A DNA stretch of 33,508 bases from Rhodospirillales bacterium (GTDB taxonomy: Bacteria > Pseudomonadota > Alphaproteobacteria > ATCC43930 > CGMCC-115725). The DNA is taken from the NCBI GenBank assembly GCA_028288725.1, contig JAQGIC010000070.1, forward strand, positions 1-33,508. The letters are read 5' to 3'. The notes beneath the pieces were generated by a model, which saw only the letters and a list, made by a program, of their open reading frames with translations, searched no databases and was not told where the DNA came from. The position numbers and the translations under genes were made by a program. Positions 10,426-17,533 of the stretch are shown here, in pieces (the stretch's first letter is position 1; every line of letters begins with the position of its first letter).

Positions 10426-11457
10426 GTGCAGGTCAATCACCGCATCACTCTCGCCGCGCGCCCGGTCAACCGGCCGGTCCAGCCGAGCGATTTTGCCCAT
10501 GACGCGAAGCCGATCCCCGAGCCCGGCGCCGGCGAAGTGCTGTTGCGCACGCTCTACCTGTCGCTCGACCCCTATATGCGCGGCCGGATGAGCGAGGCCA
10601 AGTCCTACGCCCAGCCGACGCAGATCGGCGATGTCATGGTCGGCGAGGTCGTGGCCGAAGTGGCGAGCTCGAACGACCCTTCGCTCGTCCCGGGCGACAC
10701 GGTGCTGGCCCGCCTGGGCTGGCAGGAATATGGCGTGATGCCGGCCAAGGGGCTGATCAAGGTCGATGGCAAGGCCGCCTCGCTCTCGCATTATCTGGGC
10801 GTGCTGGGCATGCCCGGCATGACCGCCTATTTCGCGCTGCTCGACATCGGCAAGCCGAAGCCGGGCCAGACCGTGCTGGTCAGCGCGGCTTCCGGCGCCG
10901 TCGGCCAGGTGGTGGGCCAGATCGCCAAGCTGAAAGGCTGCCGCGTCATCGGCATCGCCGGCGGCGCGCGCAAATGCGAATACGTCACCGATGAACTGGG
11001 CTTCGACGCGGCGGTCGATTATCGCGGCAAGGATACGGCGGCGCTGGTGGCCGAACTGGCGACCCTGGCGCCGCACGGCATCGACGTCTATTTCGACAAT
11101 GTCGGCGGCATCATCCATGACGCGGCGATGGCGAGCCTCGCAATGTATGCCCGGATCATCATCGTCGGCGCGGTCGCGATCTACGACCGGCTGGAGACCC
11201 AGGATACCGGCGTGCGCTGGATGCGCCAGATCCTGGCGAAGCGGGCGCGGATGGAGGGTTTCCTCGTGTTCGACTATGATGCCCGCCGGGCCGAATTCCT
11301 GGCCGACATGACCGCCTGGCTGCGCGGTGGCCTGATCAAGTATCGCGAGGATGTGGCCGAGGGCCTGGATCGCACGCCGGAGGCCTTCATCGGCATGCTG
11401 GCCGGCAAGAACCTGGGCAAGCAATTGATCCATGTCGCGAGCCCGGTCGGCCGATGA
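10426..11457 (+). CDS. NADP-dependent oxidoreductase, zinc-free MDR family
   Basis: The 343-residue product matches the medium-chain dehydrogenase/reductase branch that includes prostaglandin reductase, curcumin reductase CurA and YncB. These enzymes reduce the double bond of alpha,beta-unsaturated ketones or aldehydes with NADPH. Visible marks are LYLSLDPYMRGRM near residue 40, GVLGMPGMTAYFALLD near 125-140, the nucleotide-binding SAASGAVGQVVGQIAK, and DVYFDNVGG. No zinc-binding Cys/His set is present. The GTG at 10426 has GGAG 8 nt upstream. Its stop overlaps the start of the next gene by 4 bp (ATGA), so the two are translationally coupled. The substrate is unknown. Confidence 0.93.
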   Translation: MQVNHRITLAARPVNRPVQPSDFAHDAKPIPEPGAGEVLLRTLYLSLDPYMRGRMSEAKSYAQPTQIGDVMVGEVVAEVASSNDPSLVPGDTVLARLGWQEYGVMPAKGLIKVDGKAASLSHYLGVLGMPGMTAYFALLDIGKPKPGQTVLVSAASGAVGQVVGQIAKLKGCRVIGIAGGARKCEYVTDELGFDAAVDYRGKDTAALVAELATLAPHGIDVYFDNVGGIIHDAAMASLAMYARIIIVGAVAIYDRLETQDTGVRWMRQILAKRARMEGFLVFDYDARRAEFLADMTAWLRGGLIKYREDVAEGLDRTPEAFIGMLAGKNLGKQLIHVASPVGR

Positions 11458-12479
11458 GGCTCGCCGCAGCACTTTTGGTCCTGCTGGCGACCGCCGGACC
11501 GGCCGCCGCCGGCAGCCGCAATGGCCCGCCGCCCGTCACGGTCTATTCCGACCGGCACCAGAACGAAGATGCGAAGGTCTTCGCGCTTTTCACCAAGGCG
11601 ACCGGCATACCGGTCGAACTGGTCGACGAGGATTTCGATCCGCTGTTCGAACGGCTGACCAAGGAGGGTCCGCGGACCCAGGCCGACGTGATCCTGTCGG
11701 TCGGCGCCGCCACGCTGTGGCGCTGCGCCGAGGCGGGGCTGCTGCAGCCGATCGCGTCCGACGCGGTGCTGCAGGCCGTGCCGGCCAATCTGCGCGACAA
11801 GAACAATCAATGGGTGGGCCTGGCCTATTGGGCGCGGATCATCGCCTATGAAAAGGATAAGTTCGCGCCGGCCGACGTCGCCAATTACGAGGATCTGGCC
11901 GATCCGAAATTCCAGGGCCAGATCCTGGTCCGCTCGGCCTCCAGCCTGTATAATCAGGCCCTGGTCGCGTCGATGATCGCCAGCCAGGGGACGGTCCCGA
12001 CCGAGACCTGGGCACGCGGCCTGGTCGCCAACCTGGCCCGTCCGCCCCAGGGCGGCGATACCAATCAGCTGCAGGCGATGGCGGATGGCCAAGGTTCGGT
12101 TTCGATCATCAACACACGCTATTGGGCGCGCTTCGCCGCCTCGGACAAGGTAACGGAGCAGGAAGTGGTGGCCAATGTCGGCGTGGCCTTTCCCAACCAG
12201 GCAAACCGCGGCACCGAGGTCGATATCGCCGGCGCCGGTATCTCGCGCTGGGCGGCGCACCCGAAGGCGGCGGCCCAGTTGCTGGAATACCTGTTGCAGC
12301 CGGAGGCGCAAAAGCAGTTCGCCGCCGCCAATTTCGAATATCCGGTCGTGACCGGCGTCGAGACCGCCCCGGTGCTGGCGGGCCTGGGCACGTTCAAGAT
12401 CGACGCTCTCGCCGTCGGCAAGCTCGGCAAATTCGCGCCGGAAGCCAATGCCGCGATGGCGCGGGCCGGCTGGGAGTAG
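11454..12479 (+). CDS. FbpA/AfuA-type ABC transporter substrate-binding protein (orphan)
   Basis: The 341-residue precursor begins with a signal peptide (MRLAAALLVLLATAGPAAAG, cut near residue 19) and then has the fold of periplasmic Fe3+-binding proteins: VTVYSDRHQNEDAKVF at the mature N-terminus, ADVILSVGAATLWRCAEAGLLQPI, and a C-terminal GAGISRWAAHPKAAAQLLEYLLQPEAQ. Iron-binding members normally have two adjacent tyrosines after INxYY; here the stretch reads INTRYWARF (Asn220, Arg222, Tyr223), so the first tyrosine is replaced by arginine. No permease or ATPase gene is adjacent, so it must share a transporter or serve another role. It overlaps the oxidoreductase stop by 4 bp. Confidence 0.88.
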   Translation: MRLAAALLVLLATAGPAAAGSRNGPPPVTVYSDRHQNEDAKVFALFTKATGIPVELVDEDFDPLFERLTKEGPRTQADVILSVGAATLWRCAEAGLLQPIASDAVLQAVPANLRDKNNQWVGLAYWARIIAYEKDKFAPADVANYEDLADPKFQGQILVRSASSLYNQALVASMIASQGTVPTETWARGLVANLARPPQGGDTNQLQAMADGQGSVSIINTRYWARFAASDKVTEQEVVANVGVAFPNQANRGTEVDIAGAGISRWAAHPKAAAQLLEYLLQPEAQKQFAAANFEYPVVTGVETAPVLAGLGTFKIDALAVGKLGKFAPEANAAMARAGWE

Positions 12480-12517
12480 TTTTCTCGAAGCACTTCTCAT
12501 CAAAGGGGAGAAGCGAC

Positions 12518-13405
12518 ATGAGCCCGTCGGACGAGGATGACGCGCCGCCCTGCCAGGGGCCCGACCCGAAGCCGCGTCCGCCCGGGTTCGCCGTACCGCC
12601 CGGCGCCACGGATTGCCACGCCCATGTCATCGGCCCGTTCCCGCTGTTCGAGCTGCAGGACGACCGGAGCTACACCCCGCCCGAAGCCCCGCTCGCGGCC
12701 TATCGCGCCCTGTTGGACACGCTGGGGCTGGAGCGCGGCGTGGTCGTGCAGCCGAGCGTATTCGGCACCGACAACGCCTGCACGCTCGACGCGCTCGCCA
12801 AGCATCGCAACCGGCTGCGCGGCATCGCGGTGATCGACCCGAGCGTGTCGGATGAAACGCTGGAACGGATGGCGGGCAACGGCATCCGCGGCATCCGCTT
12901 CAACATGCTGTTTCGCGGCGGCGTCGACCTCGACCATCTCCAGACGCTCGCCAAGCGGATCGAGCCCTTCGGCTGGCACATCCAACTGTTGATCGACTGC
13001 CGCACCCTGCCGATGCTGGCGCCGAAATTGGCCCGCCTGCCGGTCGATATCGTGGTCGACCATATGGGCCATGTGCCGACGTCCTCCGGCGTCGAGCATC
13101 CCGGCTTCAAGCTGTTGCTGAAACTGGTCCGCGACGGCCGGACCTGGGTCAAACTGAGCGGCGCCAACCGGACATCGACCGCAGGCCCGCCCTATCGGGA
13201 CACAATCCCCTTCGCCCAGGCGCTGGTCGATGCCGATCCGACGCGCCTGGTCTGGGGCTCCGACTGGCCCCATGTCGCGATCGAAGGCTATATGGCGAAC
13301 GATGGCGAGTTGCTGGATCTGCTGCGGCTCTGGGTTCCCGACGAGCGCCAGCGGCATCTGGTGCTGGTCGAGAACCCGGCCCGGCTCTACGGCTTCGGCG
13401 ATTGA
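12518..13405 (+). CDS. LigI-like (2-pyrone-4,6-dicarboxylate hydrolase family) amidohydrolase
   Basis: This 295-residue protein is a TIM-barrel amidohydrolase (Amidohydro_2, PF04909). The family marks are GATDCHAHVIGPFP (His34, His36), VVQPSVFGTDNACTLDAL, GIRGIRFNML, VVDHMGHVPTSSG, WVKLSGANRTS and LVWGSDWPHV, with the terminal NPARLYGF. It is closest in pattern to 2-pyrone-4,6-dicarboxylate lactonase (LigI), which opens a lactone in protocatechuate breakdown, but the family also contains other lactonases and the substrate cannot be fixed. The ATG at 12518 has AAAGGGGAG upstream at good spacing; the frame is open further upstream, but that reads inside the binding-protein gene. It lies 38 bp after that gene, probably in one operon. 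Confidence 0.9.
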   Translation: MSPSDEDDAPPCQGPDPKPRPPGFAVPPGATDCHAHVIGPFPLFELQDDRSYTPPEAPLAAYRALLDTLGLERGVVVQPSVFGTDNACTLDALAKHRNRLRGIAVIDPSVSDETLERMAGNGIRGIRFNMLFRGGVDLDHLQTLAKRIEPFGWHIQLLIDCRTLPMLAPKLARLPVDIVVDHMGHVPTSSGVEHPGFKLLLKLVRDGRTWVKLSGANRTSTAGPPYRDTIPFAQALVDADPTRLVWGSDWPHVAIEGYMANDGELLDLLRLWVPDERQRHLVLVENPARLYGFGD

Positions 13406-13422
13406 GACCAACGTTGCGCCGG

Positions 13423-14259
13423 TCAGAAGCGGTAGGCGACCCCCGTGGTGACCGACGCGTCGTTCTTGGAGCGCACGATCGGGCTGTTGGCCGCGTCGCC
13501 GACCAGTTCCCGATCCGAGATGCGCGTCAGCAGGGTCCAGTGCTCGCCGAAGCCGTAGGTGAGCGTACCGGCGAGCCCGACATCCTTGACGCCCCCGCCC
13601 GGGGTATAGATCCGCTTGCCGGAGCGTGCGGATTGCTGGGCATCGACGCCGAAATAGGTCCGCTCGTAACGCCCGTCCACCACCGTCAGTTCCGGTCCGA
13701 CCGCCAAGCGCAGGCGGGGCGCGAGCCGCCAGGCGTAGTCCGCGGCGAAACTGGTCTCGAAGCCGTCCTTGCTATGGACGACCGCGTCGCGCGGCGCGAT
13801 CTCGAAGGAGAATGGACCGGTCTGATACTTGAGCACCACTCCCGCCGTGACGGCGGACTGGATGGTGCCCAGGCCCTTCAGATTGCTGTCCTGCGACTCC
13901 TTGCGGCCGCCGCCATAGCCGATCGTCGGCGTCACGCTGAAACCGTCGGCGCGGAAGACGGTCACGCCCAAGCCCTCCGGACCGAGCGTGACGAAATCGC
14001 GATAGCTGGCCTTCACGAACGGCACCAGTTGAAAGCGGTATCGATCGGCGCCCTCGTAGTGCGGCGCAACTCCCACGCCGCCGCCGACCATCACGCTCCA
14101 CACCCGCTGCTGCTGCGGCGGCATCGACAGGTCGCCCCAGGCCTCCTCCGTGTCCTCCGCCCATGCCGGCACGCTCAGGATCGATACCAGAACCGCCAAG
14201 CCGGCGCCCATCATCGATCCGGCATCTCCGCGGAGCCGCCCGCTGTCGTTCCAAGCCAT
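13423..14259 (-). CDS. MipA/OmpV-family outer-membrane protein
   Basis: The product has a signal peptide (GAGLAVLVSILSVPAWA), then a beta-barrel of the MipA/OmpV family (PF06629): WSVMVGGGVGVAPHYEGADRYRF (split around residue 60-80), the FEIAPRDAV stretch, and a C-terminal strand ending in VAYRF with terminal phenylalanine, the BAM recognition signal. Members scaffold peptidoglycan synthesis (MipA) or act as adhesins/porins. The frame opens at a TTG (14274); I chose ATG 14257-14259, giving 278 residues. An ATG pair at 14209-14214 would give a more usual short signal peptide. It is convergent with the amidohydrolase and divergent from a two-component pair that may control it. Confidence 0.9.
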   Translation of the reverse strand: MAWNDSGRLRGDAGSMMGAGLAVLVSILSVPAWAEDTEEAWGDLSMPPQQQRVWSVMVGGGVGVAPHYEGADRYRFQLVPFVKASYRDFVTLGPEGLGVTVFRADGFSVTPTIGYGGGRKESQDSNLKGLGTIQSAVTAGVVLKYQTGPFSFEIAPRDAVVHSKDGFETSFAADYAWRLAPRLRLAVGPELTVVDGRYERTYFGVDAQQSARSGKRIYTPGGGVKDVGLAGTLTYGFGEHWTLLTRISDRELVGDAANSPIVRSKNDASVTTGVAYRF

Positions 14260-14436
14260 ACTCTCGTACCCCAATCAGCATCGAAGCCGACGGGTCTAAT
14301 TCCTTCACATTGATCGATGATGTCGGCCGGCGGCGCGAACCTGACGAAACCAGCGTGTTTGGTAACGAACTGTTGCCATCTGCCCGCCAGCAAACTCGGG
14401 ACGTAAAAATTTAGTCGGCGCCGCGACGACGCTCCC

Positions 14437-14442
14437 TATAAT
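14437..14442 (+). promoter_or_regulatory. -10 box of a possibly leaderless response-regulator mRNA
   Basis: A perfect TATAAT ends 6 bp before the ATG at 14449, so transcription from it would start at or beside the start codon, giving a leaderless mRNA. No Shine-Dalgarno precedes the ATG, which agrees. No convincing -35 hexamer is present at 16-18 bp, so an activator would probably be needed. An imperfect inverted repeat GGTAAC-N5-GTTGCC lies at 14361-14377. Confidence 0.45.
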
Positions 14443-14448
14443 CGCGCC

Positions 14449-15168
14449 ATGAACCGAACACCGCACATCATGGTCGTGGACGACGATGAACAGATCTGCT
14501 CGCTCCTGTCCAAATTCCTCGCCCGCTACGACTACCGCGTCACCACCGCCCGCGACGGCCGGCAGATGTTCCGCGCATTGGAGGTCAGTTCGATCGACCT
14601 CATCATTCTCGATCTGATGCTTCCGGGCGAAGACGGCTTCGACCTGTGCCGGAAAATCCGCGCCACCTCGGTCGTGCCGATCATCATGTTGACGGCGATG
14701 CGCGAGGATACCGACCGCATCATCGGGCTGGAGTTGGGCGCCGACGACTATCTGGGCAAGCCGTTCAACACGCGCGAACTGCTGGCCCGGGTCAAGGCCG
14801 TGCTCCGGCGCAGTACCGCCCGCCCGCGCCCGGCCGAGGAGAACTCGTCGGGCTCGCTGCAGTTCGACGGCTGGAAGATCGACCTGGTCAAGCGCGAGCT
14901 GCGCAATCCCGTGGGCGCGCTGGTGCAGTTGACCGGCGGCGAGTTCGATCTGCTGTCGGCCTTCGCAGATCATGCCGGCCGTGTGCTGACGCGCGACCAA
15001 TTGCTCGATATCGCCCGGGGCCGGGCGTCGGAGGTCTATGACCGCTCGATCGACGTCCAGGTCAGCCGGCTTCGCCGCAAGATCGAAGCGGACCCGAAGG
15101 AGCCCGCCCTGATCAAGACCGTGCGCAGCGGCGGCTATATTTTTTCCGCGACCGTGACCCGGCTCTGA
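14449..15168 (+). CDS. OmpR-family response regulator
   Basis: The 239-residue protein has an N-terminal receiver domain with acidic pocket Asp11/Asp12, phospho-acceptor Asp55 (LIILDLMLPGEDGFD), Thr82 and Lys104 (YLGKPFN). It is followed by an OmpR-type winged helix (about residues 135-235, LTGGEFDLLSAFADHAGRV, DRSIDVQVSRLRRKI, VRSGGYIF). Its stop is one base before the ATG of the sensor kinase gene, so the two form a translationally coupled pair. It is transcribed away from the MipA/OmpV gene, a likely target. No ribosome binding site is visible before the ATG, which fits a leaderless message. Confidence 0.96.
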   Translation: MNRTPHIMVVDDDEQICSLLSKFLARYDYRVTTARDGRQMFRALEVSSIDLIILDLMLPGEDGFDLCRKIRATSVVPIIMLTAMREDTDRIIGLELGADDYLGKPFNTRELLARVKAVLRRSTARPRPAEENSSGSLQFDGWKIDLVKRELRNPVGALVQLTGGEFDLLSAFADHAGRVLTRDQLLDIARGRASEVYDRSIDVQVSRLRRKIEADPKEPALIKTVRSGGYIFSATVTRL

Positions 15169-15169
15169 C

Positions 15170-16528
15170 ATGCCGATACCGCGCCCGTTCCACGACACGC
15201 TGGCGCTCCGGCTCGGGTTGACGACCTTGGCGACGATCGTGGTTTTCACGCTGATCGGAACCGCCCTCGTGTTGCTCAACAGCAACCTCGCCCGCCCCCC
15301 GCTCGAGCATACCGGGCTGCTGAACGAGGTCGCCGTCGCGCTCCGGATTCTTGATGCCGCCCCTCCGGAGGAGCGTGCCGCCCTGGCAGACTCGGCTGGA
15401 ACCAGCAATCATTTCATCACCTGGTTCCCGGTCTTGCCGGAACCCGAGGCCGTCAGGTCGGTGCCGCCCGGCACCGATGGCACGATCGACGAATTGCGCC
15501 AATTGCTGGGCGATCCGGGGCGGGATCTCAAGGTTTATAAGAAAGGGGCGCTGCCGCCCGATTCGCCGCTGCTGTTCCATGCCGGGCGACGCCTGCCGGA
15601 CGCCCATATCGCCGCCCTCGAACTCCGCGACGGCAGTTGGGTCGTATTGACCGCCGGCGAGCGGAGCTGGGGCCTGTCGAAGGACGAGCGGCGCAACATC
15701 GCCATCGTCATCGGATTGCTGTCGATCATTCTGGTGACGCTCATTTCGACTCGGCTCCTTGCCCGGCCGATCGAGCATTTCACCGATGCAGCGGAACGGT
15801 TCGGGCGCGATCCCAAGGCCGCTCCCGTCGCCGAGACCGGGCCGGCGGAGCTGCGCCGCGCCGCCCGCGCCTTCAACGCCATGCAGGCCAGCGTGCAGCG
15901 CTTCATCGAAGACCGGACCCAGATGATCGCCGCCATTTCCCACGATCTGCGCACGCCGATCACCCGCCTGAGGCTCCGCGCCGAATTCGTCGAGGATGAG
16001 GAGCAGCGCGACCGGATGCTGGGCGATCTCGATCAGATGGCCGAAATGATCGAGGCGACGCTCGCCTTCGCGCGCGACGATGGCGCCAGCGAACCGCCGA
16101 CAGCGCTCGATCTGCCCAGCCTGCTGGAGAGCATGGTCGATGAAGCGGCCGACGCCGGCCACGCAGCCATCTATCATGGGCCGGCGCACCGCATCTTCGA
16201 GGGCCGTCCGGTAGCGCTGCGCCGCGCCTTCGGCAATCTGGTCGACAATGCGATCAAATATGGCGAGTCGGTGGAAATTACGCTGGCCGACACCAGCGAC
16301 GGCTGCCGGATCGTCATCGCCGATCGCGGGCCGGGCATCGCCGCGACCGATCGCGAACGGGTATTCGCACCGTTCGTCCGTCTGGAAGGCTCGCGCAACC
16401 GCGACACCGGCGGGACCGGGCTGGGCCTGTCGATCGCCCGCTCGATCATCCGCGGCCATGGCGGCGAAATCCAGATGGAGAACCGGTTGGAAGGCGGGCT
16501 CAGCGTGTCGGTCGCCCTGCCGGGCTAG
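15170..16528 (+). CDS. EnvZ-type membrane sensor histidine kinase
   Basis: The 452-residue kinase has one membrane helix at about residues 14-36, a periplasmic domain of about 140 residues, a second helix at about 179-200 followed by a HAMP linker, then HisKA with His258 (AAISHDLRTPITRLRLR) and a HATPase domain (GNLVDNAIKYGE, DRGPGI, GGTGLGLSIA). This is the usual EnvZ/CpxA/RstB plan. The periplasmic domain has no recognised ligand fold by eye; it is proline-rich around residues 90-110. It is coupled to the response regulator (TGACATG junction). The TAG stop is the first CTAG of repeat copy B. Confidence 0.95.
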   Translation: MPIPRPFHDTLALRLGLTTLATIVVFTLIGTALVLLNSNLARPPLEHTGLLNEVAVALRILDAAPPEERAALADSAGTSNHFITWFPVLPEPEAVRSVPPGTDGTIDELRQLLGDPGRDLKVYKKGALPPDSPLLFHAGRRLPDAHIAALELRDGSWVVLTAGERSWGLSKDERRNIAIVIGLLSIILVTLISTRLLARPIEHFTDAAERFGRDPKAAPVAETGPAELRRAARAFNAMQASVQRFIEDRTQMIAAISHDLRTPITRLRLRAEFVEDEEQRDRMLGDLDQMAEMIEATLAFARDDGASEPPTALDLPSLLESMVDEAADAGHAAIYHGPAHRIFEGRPVALRRAFGNLVDNAIKYGESVEITLADTSDGCRIVIADRGPGIAATDRERVFAPFVRLEGSRNRDTGGTGLGLSIARSIIRGHGGEIQMENRLEGGLSVSVALPG

Positions 16529-16641
16529 AGCGCGATGATATGAGGCCTGCTCGGCCTCATATCTGAATCGCCCTCTAAACCAAATATTTAGAGACTGATT
16601 CACCGATCAAGCCGAGCAGGCTTGATCGGATCAGGCTCTAG
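16525..16641. repeat. CTAG-bounded palindromic repeat, copy B (two modules)
   Basis: The 117-bp element runs from CTAG (16525-16528) to CTAG (16638-16641). Module 1 has an 11-bp stem around TGCTC (within 16538-16563). An AT-rich link follows, then module 2 with an 11-bp stem CCGATCAAGCC/GGCTTGATCGG. Against copy A, one A:T pair of the module 2 stem has become G:C with both arms changed, so pairing is kept. The left CTAG forms the stop codon of the sensor kinase gene. Confidence 0.9.
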
Positions 16642-16690
16642 CCACGCGAAATTTATTTGCAAGCGCAGATTGCTGGGGCTTCCCAATGGC

Positions 16691-16713
16691 CGCGGCACGA
16701 TCGCAGTGCCGCG
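16691..16713 (+). promoter_or_regulatory. Hairpin just before the ribosome binding site of the small membrane protein
   Basis: CGCGGCAC (16691-16698) and GTGCCGCG (16706-16713) form a perfect 8-bp stem with a 7-nt loop. The purine-rich AGAGGA ribosome binding site starts at the next base. In an mRNA this would place a stable stem directly against the ribosome binding site. A role in translation control is inferred. Confidence 0.4.
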
Positions 16714-16725
16714 AGAGGATCGGTC

Positions 16726-16902
16726 ATGGACATGCATTCGCTGCTCGCGCCATCGACCGATCTGCATTTCACCGTCATCGAAATCGACCCCGCCCCCACG
16801 CCGCCGATCGATTGGATCCATGGCTGGGTCCGACTGGGCGGCATCTTGGGCTTCACGCTCGGCGGCTGGTGCCTGGTCGCCCTGCTCGCGGAAATCATCT
16901 AG
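16726..16902 (+). CDS. Small membrane protein, 58 residues
   Basis: The ATG at 16726 is preceded by AGAGG at 7 nt and opens a 58-residue protein. The first half is polar (MDMHSLLAPSTDLHF, then EIDPAPTPPIDW); the second half is one hydrophobic helix, residues about 34-58 (WVRLGGILGFTLGG, then WCLVALLAEII), reaching the C-terminus. No family is recognised. The frame is open further upstream (from 16657) but lacks a ribosome binding site there. It sits between repeat copy B and a quinoprotein pseudogene whose end abuts it (stop 16900-16902, pseudogene end 16903). The good ribosome binding site and membrane helix favour a real gene, but it could be chance. Confidence 0.5.
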   Translation: MDMHSLLAPSTDLHFTVIEIDPAPTPPIDWIHGWVRLGGILGFTLGGWCLVALLAEII

Positions 16903-17396
16903 TCAAAACGGCGTCGGCGCGGTGAAGGCGTAGAGCTTGTTATTGCCGGTGCCGAAGCGGCGGTAGCCCGAGCCCCAGAACACGGTGCCCATGGCGATCG
17001 ACGGCCCGCAGATGACCGAGCCGCCGCTGGCGAACTGCCACAGGATGGCGCCGCTCGCCGCGTCGATCGCGACCATGTCGCCCGACATCGATCCAGCGTA
17101 GAGCACGCCGCCCGCCGCGCTGAGCGCGCCCAAGGCGCCGGCATTCAGCGCCGGGTTCAGCGGGTTCTTGCCGGTCGCGGGAATCTGCCACTGCATCTGG
17201 CCGGTCGCGGCGTCAGGCCGGCGGCATTGTCCGGCCGGATCTGCCAGACCAACGGCGAAGCATGGCTATCGGCGAGGTTGCCGCCGGCGACCCGCCACTC
17301 GCCGTCCGCCGCCAGCCATGCCTGGGCACGCGCCGCCAGGGGCATCAGGCCCACCAGCGCGCAAAGGACAAAAGTACCCAAGCGGCCGTGCACCAT
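16903..17396 (-). pseudogene. Remnant of a PQQ-binding beta-propeller dehydrogenase
   Basis: The 5' piece (from ATG 17394-17396) encodes a signal peptide (GTFVLCALVGLMPLAARAQA) and WRVAGGNLADSHASPLVWQI, typical of the start of quinoprotein dehydrogenases of the polyvinyl-alcohol dehydrogenase type. It then runs out of frame near 17205-17215. The other frame continues as DAATGQMQWQIPATGKN, then AGGVLYAGSMSGDMVAIDA and GTVFWGSGYRRFGTGNNKLYAF, the last propeller blade and C-terminus of the same family. Intact members are several hundred residues longer, so most of the propeller has been deleted with a frameshift at the junction. A working protein is unlikely. The C-terminal piece could still be read from an internal ATG at 17196 (97 residues). 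Confidence 0.8.
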
Positions 17397-17533
17397 GATC
17401 GTATTCCATCTATGGATGCAATACGGTTCTACCGCTCCGTGATATTTCCGGCATGGGGCATAAAAAGGGCAACGGCCTTAAGCGTCGGCATCCCTCACCC
17501 TCCCGCTTCGCGGATCGTGCCGCCGCTCGGAAC

